Shown here: positions 6,295 through 7,749 of the stretch, one piece after another
Position numbering within the stretch: the stretch's first letter is position 1
How the letters are laid out: every line of letters begins with the position of its first letter
Source: Chloroflexota bacterium
GTDB taxonomy: Bacteria > Chloroflexota > Anaerolineae > Anaerolineales > UBA4823
Reading direction: 5' to 3'
Assembly (NCBI GenBank): GCA_012798185.1
Contig: JAAZNS010000171.1
Coordinates: 1 to 7,749 of the forward strand
DNA: 7,749 nucleotides
Notes under the pieces: generated by a model
What the model was told of the DNA's origin: nothing
Databases searched by the model: none
The model's input: the letters and a program-made list of their open reading frames with translations, nothing else
Translations under genes and position numbers: made by a program

Positions 6295-7296
6295 ATGTCT
6301 GTAGTATCAACTGTAAAAAAGGGCAGAGTGTTTTCCGGCGCCCGTCCCACCGGTCGCCAGCACCTGGGGAATTACCTGGGAGCTATAAAAAATTATGTAG
6401 CCCTGCAAGATGAATACGATTGTGTGTATTGCATTGTGGATTTGCACGCATTAACAACGATGGAAACTACCGAAAATCTTCGCCAAAACACTTACGAAAT
6501 GGCATTGGATTGGCTGGCAGCCGGCATCCGCCCGCAAGAAAGCATTATGATGATCCAATCGCATATCCTCGAGGTGACCGAGTTACATGTGATTTTATCC
6601 ATGGTCACACCTCAGGGAAAATTGACCGATCTTCCAACCTTTAAAGAGAAAGTACGCCAGCAACCGCATAATGTTAATTACGGACTGGTTGGGTATCCTG
6701 TGTTGATGGCAGCTGATATTGTTTTATATAAGTCCAATGCAGTTCCGGTAGGCGTAGACCAGCAGCCACACCTCGAATTCACCCGCGAGGTGGTGCGCTC
6801 ATTTAACTACCGTTTCAAAACCAATGTTCTCATCGAGCCCGAAATGAAAGCCACCGAATTTCCCAAAGTGCTGTGCATCGATGGCGTGCAGAAGATGAGC
6901 AAAAGCTTGAATAATCATATCGAGCTGGCTGCCACACCGGAAGAAACCCAGCAGCGGGTAATGCAGATGGTCACCGATCCGGCGCGGATGCGCCGCACCG
7001 ATCCAGGAAACCCAGATGTGTGCAATGTCTTCACACTGCACAAATACTTCTCAAGCGCAGAAGAAGTGGCTCATATTAATATTGAATGCCGGCGCGCTGG
7101 TATCGGTTGTGTTGATTGTAAAAAAATCCTGGCGAAAAACCTCAATGCTCATTTAAGTGACTTCCGTGAGCGGCGCGCAAAATTGGATAAAACGCCTGAT
7201 ATGGTCTGGGATATATTACACGATGGTGCTTCCCGCGCTAAAGTGATTGCCAAAGCTACTATGGCAGAGGTTCACGCTGCCATCGGATTACCATAA
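6295..7296 (+). CDS. trpS: Tryptophanyl-tRNA synthetase, probable [4Fe-4S]-containing subtype
   Basis: TrpS is the class I synthetase that activates tryptophan with ATP and charges tRNA-Trp in the cytoplasm. The 333-residue protein has normal length and all core motifs: the HIGH-equivalent HLGN at 23-26 within SGARPTGRQHLGNYLGA, KMSKS at 200-204, and the VDQ-x-PHLEFTREV stretch at 154-166. Four cysteines at 243, 265, 272 and 275 form C-x21-C-x6-C-x2-C, ending in GCVDCKK. This is very close to the C-x22-C-x6-C-x2-C pattern that holds a [4Fe-4S] cluster in Thermotoga maritima TrpRS near the anticodon-binding region. A cluster here is inference. The ATG at 6295 is preferred over GTG at 6289 on ribosome-binding spacing. 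An upstream T-box with a UGG specifier predicts induction by uncharged tRNA-Trp. The gene is followed 3 nt later by dtd. Confidence 0.97.
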   Translation: MSVVSTVKKGRVFSGARPTGRQHLGNYLGAIKNYVALQDEYDCVYCIVDLHALTTMETTENLRQNTYEMALDWLAAGIRPQESIMMIQSHILEVTELHVILSMVTPQGKLTDLPTFKEKVRQQPHNVNYGLVGYPVLMAADIVLYKSNAVPVGVDQQPHLEFTREVVRSFNYRFKTNVLIEPEMKATEFPKVLCIDGVQKMSKSLNNHIELAATPEETQQRVMQMVTDPARMRRTDPGNPDVCNVFTLHKYFSSAEEVAHINIECRRAGIGCVDCKKILAKNLNAHLSDFRERRAKLDKTPDMVWDILHDGASRAKVIAKATMAEVHAAIGLP

Positions 7297-7299
7297 GCT

Positions 7300-7737
7300 A
7301 TGCGCGCCCTGCTACAACGCGTTTCTTCTGGGAATGTCATCGTCGATGGCAAGATCGTCGCAGAAATCGACCGTGGTGTTGTGATTTTGCTGGGTATTGC
7401 CCCCCACGACGGTGAAGAGCAGGCGCGCTACCTGGTAGAAAAGATTGCCAACCTGCGTATCTTTGAGGATGAAAATGGCAAACTGAATCTCTCTTTACTC
7501 GATATTGGAGGCGCTGCCATCGTCGTTTCTCAATTTACTCTTTATGCCGATACGCGTAAAGGTAGAAGGCCTTCATTCACCGATGCTGCCCTTCCCGAAA
7601 TTGCCAGTCCATTGGTTGACCGATTCACTGAATTGCTTATTGAGCAAGGTGTGCCCGCCCAACAGGGGATATTCGGTGCCCACATGCTGGTGAACATCGC
7701 CAATGATGGACCTGTCACCATCTGGATGGAACGGTAA
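7300..7737 (+). CDS. dtd: D-aminoacyl-tRNA deacylase
   Basis: Dtd hydrolyses D-aminoacyl-tRNAs (and glycine mischarged on tRNA-Ala), recycling tRNA and keeping D-amino acids out of proteins. The 145-residue length is standard. The N-terminus MRALLQRVSS, the catalytic SQFT at 77-80 within SQFTLYADTRKGRRPSFTDAA, and the C-terminal NDGPVT at 135-140 (the Gly-cisPro selectivity motif) are all intact. It starts 3 nt after the trpS stop with no clear Shine-Dalgarno of its own, so translational coupling to trpS and shared T-box control are likely. In the early SSGNVIVDG stretch many homologues read SSASVTVDG, a minor difference. The gene is complete, and its stop lies 12 nt before the window end. 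Confidence 0.96.
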   Translation: MRALLQRVSSGNVIVDGKIVAEIDRGVVILLGIAPHDGEEQARYLVEKIANLRIFEDENGKLNLSLLDIGGAAIVVSQFTLYADTRKGRRPSFTDAALPEIASPLVDRFTELLIEQGVPAQQGIFGAHMLVNIANDGPVTIWMER

Positions 7738-7749
7738 TATCTTTTTTTC

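Noticed and set aside
7714..7749. Possible terminator after dtd (CCATC-TG-GATGG and the T-run at 7742-7748)
   Set aside because: The small palindrome lies inside the dtd coding end, well short of the T-run, and its loop is too small for a stable hairpin. The window ends before a real terminator could be judged.

Overview
The window looks like an ordinary bacterial chromosome segment. The best guess is a Chloroflexota (Anaerolineae-like) organism. This rests on the gene set, on the TrpS subtype with an iron-sulfur-type cysteine pattern, on the form of the PriA and Memo proteins, and on a T-box leader. No database comparison was possible, so the assignment is tentative.

Layout: two transcription units diverge from one intergenic region (about 5693-6294). 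Leftward (minus strand) is a compact five-gene run: an AmmeMemoRadiSam system protein B/Memo-like gene, a CorC/TlyC-type CBS membrane protein, primosomal helicase priA, a small phosphoribosyltransferase, and a metallophosphoesterase cut by the left window edge. The genes overlap by 4 nt or are separated by 6-30 nt, so a single transcript is likely. A good sigma70-type promoter (TTGAAA, 16-nt spacer, TAAAAT with extended -10) and a near-perfect Shine-Dalgarno precede the first gene. Apart from tight packing, the products share no obvious pathway (replication restart, ion transport/CBS sensing, nucleotide salvage, phosphoester hydrolysis, a radical-SAM-associated protein).

Rightward (plus strand) is an aminoacyl-tRNA unit: trpS (tryptophanyl-tRNA synthetase) followed 3 nt later by dtd (D-aminoacyl-tRNA deacylase). 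TrpS charges tRNA-Trp and Dtd removes D-amino acids mischarged onto tRNA. The unit has a long leader of about 480 nt. Its first part is a recognisable T-box riboswitch: AGUA/GAA loop-E elements, a UGG (Trp) specifier, an AGAGAG bulge with a GGUGAAA distal loop, a CCGUUAU element and an intrinsic terminator. Uncharged tRNA-Trp should therefore control trpS-dtd.

The most interesting part is the rest of that leader. The canonical antiterminator sequence (GGUGGNACCGCG) is not intact. Between the T-box terminator and trpS lie about 260 nt holding a 35-codon ORF with a good ribosome binding site, then a strong hairpin. One strand of that hairpin could instead pair with the trpS ribosome-binding region. 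This may be a second, translational control layer, but that is inference. I saw no mobile element, CRISPR array, tRNA, rRNA or phage gene.
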